NCBI GenBank assembly: GCA_044227095.1
Contig: JBGAFV010000001.1
Span: 62,001-126,000, forward strand
Origin: JACMLD01 sp044227095
Lineage (GTDB): Bacteria; Bacteroidota; Bacteroidia; Chitinophagales; Chitinophagaceae
DNA length: 64,000 bases
Direction of reading: 5' to 3'
How positions within the stretch are numbered: position 1 is the stretch's first letter; each line of letters begins with the position of its first letter. A program made the translations under genes and the position numbers. The notes under the pieces were generated by a model, which had not been told where the DNA came from, made no database searches, and saw nothing but the letters and a program-made list of their open reading frames with translations. This document shows, in pieces, positions 45,401 through 53,778 of this stretch.

Positions 45401-48400
45401 TTTAGAAGTACTGGCAAAACTGTACAAGCTGTTCTGAACAAATTCAATAATAGATTTTATAGCAGTTTCTGCGGCATCTCCAGATTCACTCTCAACAGTA
45501 TTAATGGCAACAGGCTTTCCATTGTCTGCAACTGTTATCCTCCATACATTCTCACTTTCCTGTTTCTTCTGATAATTATTTCTATCAGTTAGTTTGAACA
45601 ACAACGCAAGCAAATCAATATTTGCTTTTGCTGTATCATCATACTCAGCAGTGGAAATAAAAAAGAAGGAATTTGTATGCTTATCGTTAAAAGTATAATT
45701 ATATATAAATATGCCGTCCCTTGCATCAATACGGTTAAAGTCTGTATCAAACCGGAAAGTGTCAATCAATGCAGTTACATCAATTGGGTTAGCTGCAAGT
45801 ACGGGCTTTGCTTCATTAGCTGGATCACTGGCCCATGCGCCTTCTTTTCCAAAATCATCGAGCAGGGATGGTGTTAGCTGCAAATCCTTATCTGCATCAT
45901 AAAGAGGCTCAACTCTTTTCCACAATTGGTTATCACTTTTTCTTTGTACATAGATATCATGTTCATATTGCGTTACAAAAATATTTTCTTCAGCAGGTTG
46001 ATTGGCTGAAAAGCGCTGATAGTTAGCGATTGCCTTCTCTGCTTCATTGTCTGAGCTAAATTTTTTTCCGGAAATGAAACTACCGGATTTTGTTTCCAGT
46101 TTAATGTTCACCAATCCATCAATAGCAGGTGCGGAAATGCTGTAGTTTTCACGTTTGTCCATTGCCGTAAGCATTTCACGCAAGGCGGTTTTTGCTTCGG
46201 CCCGATTATCAAATGGCTCAACACTACTCATCATTACTTCGCCGCCATAAGCAAGCGATATCAAACTTTGCTCTTCGTAACTGATTACTTCAAAATTGCA
46301 AAGGTTTCTTGCGAATGGGCCGTCAATACCTGCATAAGCCATTAATTTCTTCTCGTAGCCAGATACATTATTATTATTCCATCCGTTTAAAGCGTAATCG
46401 AAACCTTTTCCACGCTGGCTGCTTAAAGCCGGATATTGCTGAAGGAAACGTTGTTTGCGGAGTAGTCCATCGTACACTGTTTCATTTCCTGGTTGCGCCC
46501 CATATGTTAGTAAAGCAAAGTCTGTAAATGATTCTGCAAAACGTGCAAGCAAATGGTTTAAGAAAAGGTCTTTGCGTGATGCGTAAGATTTTTTGTCTTC
46601 CAGCAAAGCTTGTATATACGTCCAGTAATTTTTTGTACCGGCACCAAGCGTAAATGAAAACTTATCTGTCTTATTATAAGATCTATAATTTTCTTTTCCT
46701 GCAGCCATAAACCGGATATTTGCCAGTTCTGCATATGCCGCCTTTTCTGTTTGAACAGCATACCGCCCCGCAAGCACAAAGTCTTTAGCAGATGTTTCAA
46801 GATAGAAAAAATAACATCCTGCTTTGGTCATTAGCAAATGTTCATCATAGCTTTCACTCTCTATATCATTTATAATTTGAAGTATGGCAGTATCCCGCTC
46901 AGCGGCAGAACAAAAAAGAAAATCATCGAGGTTATCCTGGTAATTACAATCATCCAGATCTCCATTTACTATCATGGCATCAAGTGCCGTTCTTTTTAAT
47001 GGCGAAGCAATAAGGCTTCCAAAAACTCCTGTATCATTTTCGGTTGTGGCAAACTGTAATAGTTTATCAATGCCAGGCCAGTTGTTCAGTTTGTTTACAT
47101 AATAAGTATGTTCATTTTCAATTTGGTTGCCAAATGAAAAATAATCACGTATGTGCGACAATTGAGACAGATAACCTGCCAGCAACTGATCAAAAAATAA
47201 AAGATACCCACGCAACTGAAGCGATTGAGCCTTTCTTGGATCCGGAACAGTAACAGGAAGGCTTCCTTCTGCAATGCCATATACTTTAGGAAAATCATTT
47301 TCCAAAGGATAATAGACAGGTAATTCTGCAGGAAAAGTTCCGGCTGGTAATAAAATATCTTTATTACCGGAATTGTCGCCCAACAATGTCTTAGCATTAG
47401 CATTGTTTTGCAAAAACGATACATAGCCCAGAAGATCCTGTACAAGTGGGGCGCCATTGCGCAACAATACAATACCAGAGCACTCCAGACTTAATTGTGG
47501 CACATGATCTGTGTAAAGCCGAAAAATCCAATTGTTTACATCACCATCGGTACAAGTACTTTTATCGCAATTTTGTAAGCGAAGGTTTTGTATAGCATTA
47601 ACGCCTGCAACATTAAAGATTACATTGTAGAGATCTGACAAATGAATCTCTTTCTTCAACTCAATTTTTTCAAACGCTTCATTATCTACAAAGCCGTGGC
47701 TTTTGGTCCAGTCTATAGGCCTGCCGGCAAATGCTTCTTCAATTGATTTTCCCTTATCGTTTAACAACTCACTTAAACGATAAAATTTTGGCGAAGGCGA
47801 AAAGAAATTATCAATCTCAGTAATTATTTTGCGTATCAGCTGGTCTATATCTGCTGCCGGATCAATTTCAATTTCTGCGCATACACCTATTTTTTGTTTC
47901 TCCAGTATTTTTATATCGTAAAAGTCTTCGCAGAGATTGCGGTGGGCCATCAGCACTCTTTTTACTTCTCTGACAATATCATCTCTCTCTTTCTCTATAA
48001 GTTTTGGATCAGTAAGTTTAGAATTTTGTAGATCGATATACACATGGTACAATCCGTTTAAGAAATCTTTGCAACCAGGCGCAAAACTCCTGTACTGAAA
48101 ATTTGAACAAATGCTGTTTACGGTTATATCTTCCGCTACCTGCAACCATGCATTCTTAATGCCAGGTATATCTATTAAGAGGCGCCGATAATCTGCTATA
48201 GTAACGGGATTGCAACCCAATATTTGCGAAGGTGTAAAAAAGTTATCTTCTTCCGAGCTATCAGGGTTTCGGGTAAAAAGATCTTTATCGGGTATGCCTG
48301 TACGGTAGCCAATGTCTAACAAAGCATAGCAAAGCATTTCGAGTATAGTAATGCCAGGATCATGCGTGTTGTGATCGGTCCAGATATTACCCGCAAGTTC

Positions 48401-48508
48401 TCCCAGGTAATCTATACCCTCAGCACGTAGCTTATCGAAATCAAGCCATTCAGGAAAGCCTTCATTCTTTTTGCTTATTACCTTATCGTCTGTTGCTATG
48501 TCAGCCAT
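42413..48508 (-). CDS. Enlarged Afp12-like baseplate protein with Cys-rich modules
   Basis: The protein is 2031 residues. The N-terminus ('LGELAGNIWTDHNTHDPGIT', 'LLDIGYRTGIPDKDLF', 'IPGIKNAWL') is that of gp6/J-type baseplate wedge proteins of the Afp12 class. Between about 750 and 1620 there is a series of related segments sharing a pattern of aromatic, EA, hydrophobic helix, then 'NY', at about 755-790, 953-985, 1247-1276, 1388-1413 and 1578-1607. Residues about 1360-1720 are very rich in cysteine ('CCDCC', 'CIDCCC', 'CECGPYGIKFYCSC', 'CCND'). The C-terminus resumes a wedge-like part ('AHIMLRVLWVTPRELCFFE') and helical tail. Typical Afp12 proteins are shorter (about 1000 residues), so the middle looks inserted. 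It may form an outward extension of the baseplate, perhaps standing in for a fibre. Confidence 0.75.
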   Translation of the reverse strand: MADIATDDKVISKKNEGFPEWLDFDKLRAEGIDYLGELAGNIWTDHNTHDPGITILEMLCYALLDIGYRTGIPDKDLFTRNPDSSEEDNFFTPSQILGCNPVTIADYRRLLIDIPGIKNAWLQVAEDITVNSICSNFQYRSFAPGCKDFLNGLYHVYIDLQNSKLTDPKLIEKERDDIVREVKRVLMAHRNLCEDFYDIKILEKQKIGVCAEIEIDPAADIDQLIRKIITEIDNFFSPSPKFYRLSELLNDKGKSIEEAFAGRPIDWTKSHGFVDNEAFEKIELKKEIHLSDLYNVIFNVAGVNAIQNLRLQNCDKSTCTDGDVNNWIFRLYTDHVPQLSLECSGIVLLRNGAPLVQDLLGYVSFLQNNANAKTLLGDNSGNKDILLPAGTFPAELPVYYPLENDFPKVYGIAEGSLPVTVPDPRKAQSLQLRGYLLFFDQLLAGYLSQLSHIRDYFSFGNQIENEHTYYVNKLNNWPGIDKLLQFATTENDTGVFGSLIASPLKRTALDAMIVNGDLDDCNYQDNLDDFLFCSAAERDTAILQIINDIESESYDEHLLMTKAGCYFFYLETSAKDFVLAGRYAVQTEKAAYAELANIRFMAAGKENYRSYNKTDKFSFTLGAGTKNYWTYIQALLEDKKSYASRKDLFLNHLLARFAESFTDFALLTYGAQPGNETVYDGLLRKQRFLQQYPALSSQRGKGFDYALNGWNNNNVSGYEKKLMAYAGIDGPFARNLCNFEVISYEEQSLISLAYGGEVMMSSVEPFDNRAEAKTALREMLTAMDKRENYSISAPAIDGLVNIKLETKSGSFISGKKFSSDNEAEKAIANYQRFSANQPAEENIFVTQYEHDIYVQRKSDNQLWKRVEPLYDADKDLQLTPSLLDDFGKEGAWASDPANEAKPVLAANPIDVTALIDTFRFDTDFNRIDARDGIFIYNYTFNDKHTNSFFFISTAEYDDTAKANIDLLALLFKLTDRNNYQKKQESENVWRITVADNGKPVAINTVESESGDAAETAIKSIIEFVQNSLYSFASTSKPVRWKYRYIINPHEKQEMVFTSVREYNDYNEVGRSAEELFNEKIKYKIIATAENSIELKDEKHPGTPLMKYEGAEIPSVGVIDSANDLLVAKKAVIALRNNETSTEADAMIVKDASSQRGNYGYLLVDKSKYEAWYALPGDYSVKADRDRAIRELYKRFRAGEHYLEICYGGDNINERKEANGSLWYHFIIKTHQPNITGSDELVLFESVIGYTSPEEAQQAFNLQFVNILQLASDTDNYGKQISFTEKLVHGGTTSEETALVFIPDETMKLFGYNNEYAAEQLALLSDSYPIKQIGKKSDEFKKYFVCSSDVDSTNPEPACCDCCAGEMEPNVYYYKYGTDDGKTGYWISQEYFTSLNEALFHFRHFLDLLHYKGNYHIAHDECDCSWRLYIREIMAVSKDRFATAAEAWGKEGVEKFICASQTEGGFQTLRHDCCHTFVVSCGNTGLQHPCTYDTAASRDAAIMKLVNAAKDLLAKLENGEGPKSSPVFSKMLNGTEKFYVEIKFDDTCGSELPPYPTSGCEEQKDDECIDCCCTGWVSDCCFRSKEEAYRFFLEEMRCLTDVSNYYGVYDCECGPYGIKFYCSCEEKRDKHCCNDIIAFNPQCYISAAKACDAVQRSKKLINAEGMHLVEHILLRPHCVDGDCKCVIEPCDAYTRCRFVWPVQSDDPCEKDKKYCFVPGEDPYSFIATAFLPAWPERFRQPENRMMLEQRLYSELPAHIMLRVLWVTPRELCFFEKIFHDWRRWLAGKKVCTDYDPACTLIGFLFKHPFECFECEDCIPCIDDGQASDPCGRHTKVVESSPYDYTNAINDLYCWKPICREDQQQAKPVTNIAHEVLEEDGIPAADEALDELEAERKLDERFSKYFDEIKAIAADSKNTIAEQALAFTRNPNHEFENFNSLIKNIIANKTNAESQRRLNMNEKKILVKALLWQYLDVAVLKENVEQQKGHLKELFLKLDDKQLLPEYKTWKGDEVLQADKKPYLQEVKKLFKK

Positions 48509-48534
48509 GATAGAACATTCTGTTTACACCGCTA

Positions 48535-51500
48535 TTAACAATAATCATTTACTAAAACAGGAGGATTAAGGGGCAACGGCATTGAAGGCAGGTTGCACCA
48601 CCTGTCGCATGCAGGATCTTCTACTTCCACTTCTATATTTCCTGCAATCAATATAGATCTCGGACTTACGCCGCAAATCTGTTGCACGTTTGTTACCAAC
48701 GTAGCATCATCTTCGTGGCCCATTCTTAGTTCAAGTATAAAATCAACATAGTCTGTTGCCTCCATAAACCTTAATATTTCTGAACGTGATACGCATTGAC
48801 CAAAGCTTAGCTTCTCATATTTACCGATAGCCCAGGGCGCAAGAAATTCACGCAAATCGCTTTTCAATTTTTCCTGGTAAAACGCCCTGTCTTTACCCGG
48901 CAATAAGCGAACGGTAATACAAAAGTTGATGCGTTCATAACGTGGATTAACAGCCGCAATTCTTACAAAGGGTGAGATTATCTTTTGAAAATGACCGGTA
49001 ATTTTTTCAAGCAGGCTAACGGGAACTTTAGGTTCAAATGAATTTCCTGCATCCAGTTTTTTAAAATCAGGAATAAGCGCTACCAGTACATAACCCGGTG
49101 CATATGGAATATCATTTTTGTATTTTGAAGCGTCTTCTTTAAAACTGTGGCTTATACATTTTGCTTTAAAAATCTTTGGAAAATTTTCAAGCACAATTCT
49201 TTCATAATCCCATTTCTGAATGGCACGGTTCTTATGCCGCAATAACTCACTCACCCGCTGGTAATAGCCGCCTTCCAGTTCTGGCACTACGCCATCAAAA
49301 GAAGCAAATGGCTGCGTAACTTTTTTTATTGCCGGATCTGCATCTAATAGTTTTGCAATACGCCCGGCTTCCAATCCCTCACTCAACCTTGCAGTATCAT
49401 TTGCTGCATCAAGAATTACAGTTGATGCTATAGCTTGTGTAAACACATCAATTGTATCACTGACGCAACGGGTGTTCATGCCCATTGATGCTTTTATCCA
49501 AAACAAGTTACCGGGCATTACGGTGTTTGTATTGGTCATTGCTGCTGGCAGTGATAATTTTACAATACCACTTGCTGTTAATGCAAGCGTGTTGTCTTCA
49601 ATCACTTCAAAACCTTTTCTTAATTCAGTCCATTCGTTTGCAGCAAGATAATGCCAATGCAATGGCTGCTGTTGTGCTTCAGAATCTGCAGTTGCTTCTG
49701 CCAATTGAAAAAGAAGGTTAAGGTTAATGCCGGGTTGAAATTTTGTGAGGCCAATAAAAAGTGTTCCTTCATCACAAAACTTTGGAAAGAGTGTTGGTGT
49801 AAGCGCAATGTTTACTTTTTTATAGCAGCCTGCAAAAGGATAAAGATGCACCAGCTCCATTTCATTTATTGTAGCAGTAGCCATATAATCAAGTGAAATA
49901 TTTCCAATGATAGGCGTCCATGGCTGGCTTGGAATTACAACACCTTTCTGAAGAAAGCCTTCAATATCGGTTTGCCGGCTTTTAAGCAGTGCAAAAATTT
50001 CATCAAGTGCAAGCCCGATATTAGCATGCTTGGCAAACAAGGGTGGAGGTGAATACGGAGGTTTTGTAACAGGATCATAATACCGGTCGTTTACCTGGTC
50101 GGGGTTATTTACAGTATTGGGCTGCACAAATTTTCCACCGATAAAATTCATCCTTGTCTTTATTGAACCAAATGCCGGCGTATCACCCGTGTTATCGTTT
50201 GCTAACTTTGATGCATACACGATATCTTTGAAAATATCATTAATATTAATTGGCCGGTACTGGTTTGCTGCATTGATATTGAAATAGACAGCACCATCAA
50301 TTATTTCCGGCAATTTTCCCAATGCGGCCATCTGCCTTGCCAGTACAAAGGGGTATTTATCATGCTGAAAATCCTGGCATTTCAAAGTTATCCGTATAAA
50401 ACTGTTGCGGGTGTTTACATCAAGACGGCTGATTTTTTTAAAAATAAAAGGATCATGATGTGTAGCCGGAAGGCCCGCAAAGGTTCCCGGTGTAACTGCA
50501 TACTGATAAGTATAAAAACTATTATCGCAATTGGGTGGATTTGGCATTACCGCAGGCTTAGGCTGAAACAACAAATCATTGAGGGGCGTGTTGCATGCTG
50601 GCATACCATTGTCGTACCACTCTCCTCCCAATAAAAGGCCAAACTGAATTTTAAATTTTGAATCAATCACTTTTGCGGAAAGGCCCGAACCGGTTGCCAC
50701 ATTCTGATAACCGTTGTAATAATCTTCAAAAATTGTTGCGGGGTTAGGGCCCGTTGGAATGTCTTTCCAGTTAATATTAATCCATATGTTTGTCCACTGT
50801 TTCAATAATATTTCTTCGGAGCCAATGTAAAAGTTAGAATCAATATGCGGCCTTGATCCAAAAGGATAAATAAGGTTGTTTACGTCCATTATATTCTCGT
50901 CGTTCTGCACTACAAAGTTTTTAAGTCCGCATACCCTTACATCAATAGTGGTAGCCGGATTTACTTTAAGGTTTCTGAAAAAATGATAGAGTGAAACAAA
51001 ATGTGATCTTTCCTGCAAAATCCTTTCAAGACAACAATCCGGCTCTACACCGCTCAGCAGGTATTCAATTTTAAGGCTATCATCTATTTCAAAACGTGCA
51101 GCGGGCATTTCTATACCAAGATCTTCGTTGAGGGCTTCTTTATTATAAAATGTAACCGCAGGTTTATCTGCTTCCAGCACAACTGTTATCTCCAGTACAA
51201 ACTGGCTTACTTCTCCACCAGGCAACATTGTTATCTTGCTAAAGGTGCTCGGCCTTATCCATTCTTTTTGTCCACTGAAATAAATATTGATGGGATAGCG
51301 CTGATCAAACAACAAAGGAATTTTGCTTACTTCATTGTTTATTGTGGCATTAGCAGGTAATGCCAGGTAGATCAACCAATCTGCGTATTCTATTTGTACA
51401 GAATCGAGATAAGAAAGGTTTTGGTTACAAGGGTTTTCAATACCAGGTATCAGCAAAAAATCATTTTTTAATGTATTGGCACTGGTACTGGAAAGTCCGG

Positions 51501-53016
51501 CGGCAATTGCTGCGTTCAATAGATCATTGCTTATGACAATATATGACTTGGGAATGCCGGTAGCTGTATTGTATAAAAAATCCCTTACCCTTGTTGCATA
51601 AAATTTCTGTGCATTGTAATAATCCGGGTGTTCACCATCAGTACAGAGATTGAGTGATATAGAACAATCGAGCTTAAATATAACTTCACGTCTTCCTTCT
51701 GTAAGATAAAGTACTGGTGAAGCCAGTACAAAACCCAGCCTTGCTGAAGGATAAGGTTGAAATACAGTTTTGCCAGGGACTGTATACCTGCTCAATTTGT
51801 TGCCGAGTGTATGCCAGTTGGCTGCTTTTCCATCTTCAAAATCCTTATCGATGCCATCAGCTTTTTTTGCATTGGGTGCCATGTACACGCCTTCTACAAA
51901 AGTGGTATCGTAAGCATCTTCGTTATTAACGTACAGTGTTTTTAGATCTGCAACCTGTGTTTCGTTTACTACCAGTTCATCATCAGTTGCAAAAATAATA
52001 TCAGCATTCTTGTTATCGCGGCCGGCATTTAGCTTAGTGCCTTCTTTTAAAAGATATTTTGTATACTGGGTCTGAACTATTTTTTGAACCTCAAAAAGAA
52101 TATGCGCTTTGTCTGCTTTTGCATCTGCAGCTTTAATGCCCAGTACTTCTGTATAAAAATATTTTAGGTGTGCTTTTGTTTTTCCATTCAGCTCGCCTTG
52201 CATTTTCTGAAACAGCTTAATAAAAGCAAACACAATTGCAAGATGTGGCGGATGATTTTTTGCAAGATCTGCACGTGCAGGTATAAGACTGTCGGAAATA
52301 CTGTCGACTGTAGGCTCATTAAGCAATTGTATTCCTTCTATAAAACTATCCAGCAACTCTTCAAGTTCGAGATAAAGTTCTTTTAGCAGATCGCATTGTG
52401 TGTTTACATCTTTACGCAGCGTATCATCAACACTATAAATATTGGCAAGGGTAAGATCCCATACATCATTATCTGCCGTGTTAAGAAAACTGCTGAAGTC
52501 TATGCGTTTATTGCCAAACCATTTTACAGAAGCATTGGTAAGTATAATAAATCTTTTGAGCTTAGGTGCAAACTGGTTTCTAATCAGCTTTTCAAGAAAA
52601 TTTGCTGCAGGCAATCCTGATTCATTAAGCTGATGATACCAGCGGTTAACGCGATAGACAGTTCTGTAAAAAATAAAACGGGTTAATAACTGCAATCCTC
52701 TTGCTGATGGCCGGCTGTTAAACAATTGATGATAGGCAGATGCTTCTTCTTTTAATTTGGCAGTATCATATTGACTGATTGCTGCAAGCAGAAAAGGATT
52801 ACTGTTTTCAAAAAAAGATTTCCAGTCGGTAACTTCAAGCTGGTTGTTATAATATTTTATGGTGCCAGATAATTTGGTAAAATAACCAAGCAGGTCTGCC
52901 AATGTTCTTCCGTCTATTTTTACATCGTCAGAGAGTAGGTAATCAATTGCCCTCTGCCGCTGGCTGGTGCCAGGGTCATGCTGAAACGGATGAAGAAGAT
53001 TCTTGCAGTCGAACAT
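48535..53016 (-). CDS. Afp11-like baseplate wedge protein (gp6/J family)
   Basis: The 1493-residue protein has, near the C-terminus, the J/gp47-type segment 'YYQRVSELLRHKNRAIQKWDYERIVLENFP', then 'LVALIPDF', 'YERINFCITVRLLPG', 'REFLAPWAIG' and 'ILRFMEATDYVDFI'. These are the conserved core of large eCIS baseplate wedge proteins. The N-terminal 300 residues are helical and the middle is beta-rich. In Afp/PVC particles two such proteins (11 and 12) form the wedges that link hub and sheath. It sits between gp25 and the Afp12-like gene, as in other Bacteroidota clusters. No unusual residues were noticed. Confidence 0.85.
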   Translation of the reverse strand: MFDCKNLLHPFQHDPGTSQRQRAIDYLLSDDVKIDGRTLADLLGYFTKLSGTIKYYNNQLEVTDWKSFFENSNPFLLAAISQYDTAKLKEEASAYHQLFNSRPSARGLQLLTRFIFYRTVYRVNRWYHQLNESGLPAANFLEKLIRNQFAPKLKRFIILTNASVKWFGNKRIDFSSFLNTADNDVWDLTLANIYSVDDTLRKDVNTQCDLLKELYLELEELLDSFIEGIQLLNEPTVDSISDSLIPARADLAKNHPPHLAIVFAFIKLFQKMQGELNGKTKAHLKYFYTEVLGIKAADAKADKAHILFEVQKIVQTQYTKYLLKEGTKLNAGRDNKNADIIFATDDELVVNETQVADLKTLYVNNEDAYDTTFVEGVYMAPNAKKADGIDKDFEDGKAANWHTLGNKLSRYTVPGKTVFQPYPSARLGFVLASPVLYLTEGRREVIFKLDCSISLNLCTDGEHPDYYNAQKFYATRVRDFLYNTATGIPKSYIVISNDLLNAAIAAGLSSTSANTLKNDFLLIPGIENPCNQNLSYLDSVQIEYADWLIYLALPANATINNEVSKIPLLFDQRYPINIYFSGQKEWIRPSTFSKITMLPGGEVSQFVLEITVVLEADKPAVTFYNKEALNEDLGIEMPAARFEIDDSLKIEYLLSGVEPDCCLERILQERSHFVSLYHFFRNLKVNPATTIDVRVCGLKNFVVQNDENIMDVNNLIYPFGSRPHIDSNFYIGSEEILLKQWTNIWININWKDIPTGPNPATIFEDYYNGYQNVATGSGLSAKVIDSKFKIQFGLLLGGEWYDNGMPACNTPLNDLLFQPKPAVMPNPPNCDNSFYTYQYAVTPGTFAGLPATHHDPFIFKKISRLDVNTRNSFIRITLKCQDFQHDKYPFVLARQMAALGKLPEIIDGAVYFNINAANQYRPININDIFKDIVYASKLANDNTGDTPAFGSIKTRMNFIGGKFVQPNTVNNPDQVNDRYYDPVTKPPYSPPPLFAKHANIGLALDEIFALLKSRQTDIEGFLQKGVVIPSQPWTPIIGNISLDYMATATINEMELVHLYPFAGCYKKVNIALTPTLFPKFCDEGTLFIGLTKFQPGINLNLLFQLAEATADSEAQQQPLHWHYLAANEWTELRKGFEVIEDNTLALTASGIVKLSLPAAMTNTNTVMPGNLFWIKASMGMNTRCVSDTIDVFTQAIASTVILDAANDTARLSEGLEAGRIAKLLDADPAIKKVTQPFASFDGVVPELEGGYYQRVSELLRHKNRAIQKWDYERIVLENFPKIFKAKCISHSFKEDASKYKNDIPYAPGYVLVALIPDFKKLDAGNSFEPKVPVSLLEKITGHFQKIISPFVRIAAVNPRYERINFCITVRLLPGKDRAFYQEKLKSDLREFLAPWAIGKYEKLSFGQCVSRSEILRFMEATDYVDFILELRMGHEDDATLVTNVQQICGVSPRSILIAGNIEVEVEDPACDRWCNLPSMPLPLNPPVLVNDYC

Positions 53017-53030
53017 AATTTTCCTGTTGT

Positions 53031-53453
53031 CTATGAAATTGTCATCGATTGGTTCTTGTAATAATCGTATACATAGTTAAACCTGGAGTTTGCTTCGGGT
53101 ATACTATAGGTTACTTCTATAATAAACCTTCCTTCCAGGTTATCTATACTGCCTTGTGGTGTTACGTCAATTTTCTCTGCTATTATTCTTGGTTCATAAA
53201 ATAAAATGGCATGTTCAACCAGGTCTTTTATATAACCAATAACAGAACTGTTTAAAGGCATAAACATAAAATCTGTAAGGTTGCAGCCATACTTGGGCTG
53301 CATAACCCTTTCTCCAAGGCTGGTTGAAAGCAGTATGTCCAGGCTTTCCGCAATATCCTGTTCATTACTTACCAATTCAACAGTTCCGCTTTCAATATCA
53401 AAAGTTGGCGGAAATTTCCAGCCGGTTCCCAGAAAAGATTTGTTTGTTTCCAT
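53031..53453 (-). CDS. gp25-like baseplate wedge protein (Afp9-like)
   Basis: The 140-residue protein starts at 53453 or 53456 (two adjacent ATGs); the frame is open further, to 53609, but that stretch is only the PAAR gene read in another frame. 'GTGWKFPPTFD', 'EQDIAESLDILLSTSLGERVMQPKYGC' and 'ILFYEPRI' are hallmarks of the GPW/gp25 family. Gp25 proteins join the wedges to the sheath initiator. The gene lies 14 bases before the Afp11-like gene and 11 bases after the PAAR gene. Confidence 0.92.
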   Translation of the reverse strand: METNKSFLGTGWKFPPTFDIESGTVELVSNEQDIAESLDILLSTSLGERVMQPKYGCNLTDFMFMPLNSSVIGYIKDLVEHAILFYEPRIIAEKIDVTPQGSIDNLEGRFIIEVTYSIPEANSRFNYVYDYYKNQSMTIS

Positions 53454-53467
53454 CATTAAAAATTTTA

Positions 53468-53761
53468 TCAGCCGCCAATTTGCACTGTAGGAAACCCCTG
53501 CACTATTACACCACCATGTGCAGTAATATCTCCCTGGCGTGCAGCTGGCATACCTCCGATTAATACAGTTACCGATCCTTTTACAATTACATCTGGCGGG
53601 CCTGTACATACAAGCATGTCTCCTACTCTTGCCGCAGGCGAATTACCTATAAGCACATTAACAGCACCCATGCCTACAACCGGGCCACCTACATGCGGTA
53701 CCGGTCCGGGATTTACCATCGGACATGTATGCATATCACCTAATCTTGCTGCTGCTGCCAT
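53468..53761 (-). CDS. PAAR-domain spike tip (Afp10-like)
   Basis: The likely start is ATG 53761 ('MAAAARLGDMHTCPM'); seven upstream codons in the same frame overlap the VgrG-like gene and look untranslated. The 97-residue protein consists of PAAR repeats: 'AARLGDMHTC', 'GSPAARVGDMLVC'-like and 'MPAARQGDITAHGG', with His/Cys positions fit to hold the metal at the tip. PAAR proteins sharpen the spike and can carry cargo. No extension domain is present, so this one is a simple tip. It follows the VgrG-like gene by 17 bases. Confidence 0.93.
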   Translation of the reverse strand: MAAAARLGDMHTCPMVNPGPVPHVGGPVVGMGAVNVLIGNSPAARVGDMLVCTGPPDVIVKGSVTVLIGGMPAARQGDITAHGGVIVQGFPTVQIGG

Positions 53762-53778
53762 TTGGAATAATTTTCTGA

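Noticed and set aside
53454..53609. N-terminal extension of the gp25-like gene
   Set aside because: The extra residues are the PAAR gene read in another frame; the family starts at the 'METNKSFLG' methionine.
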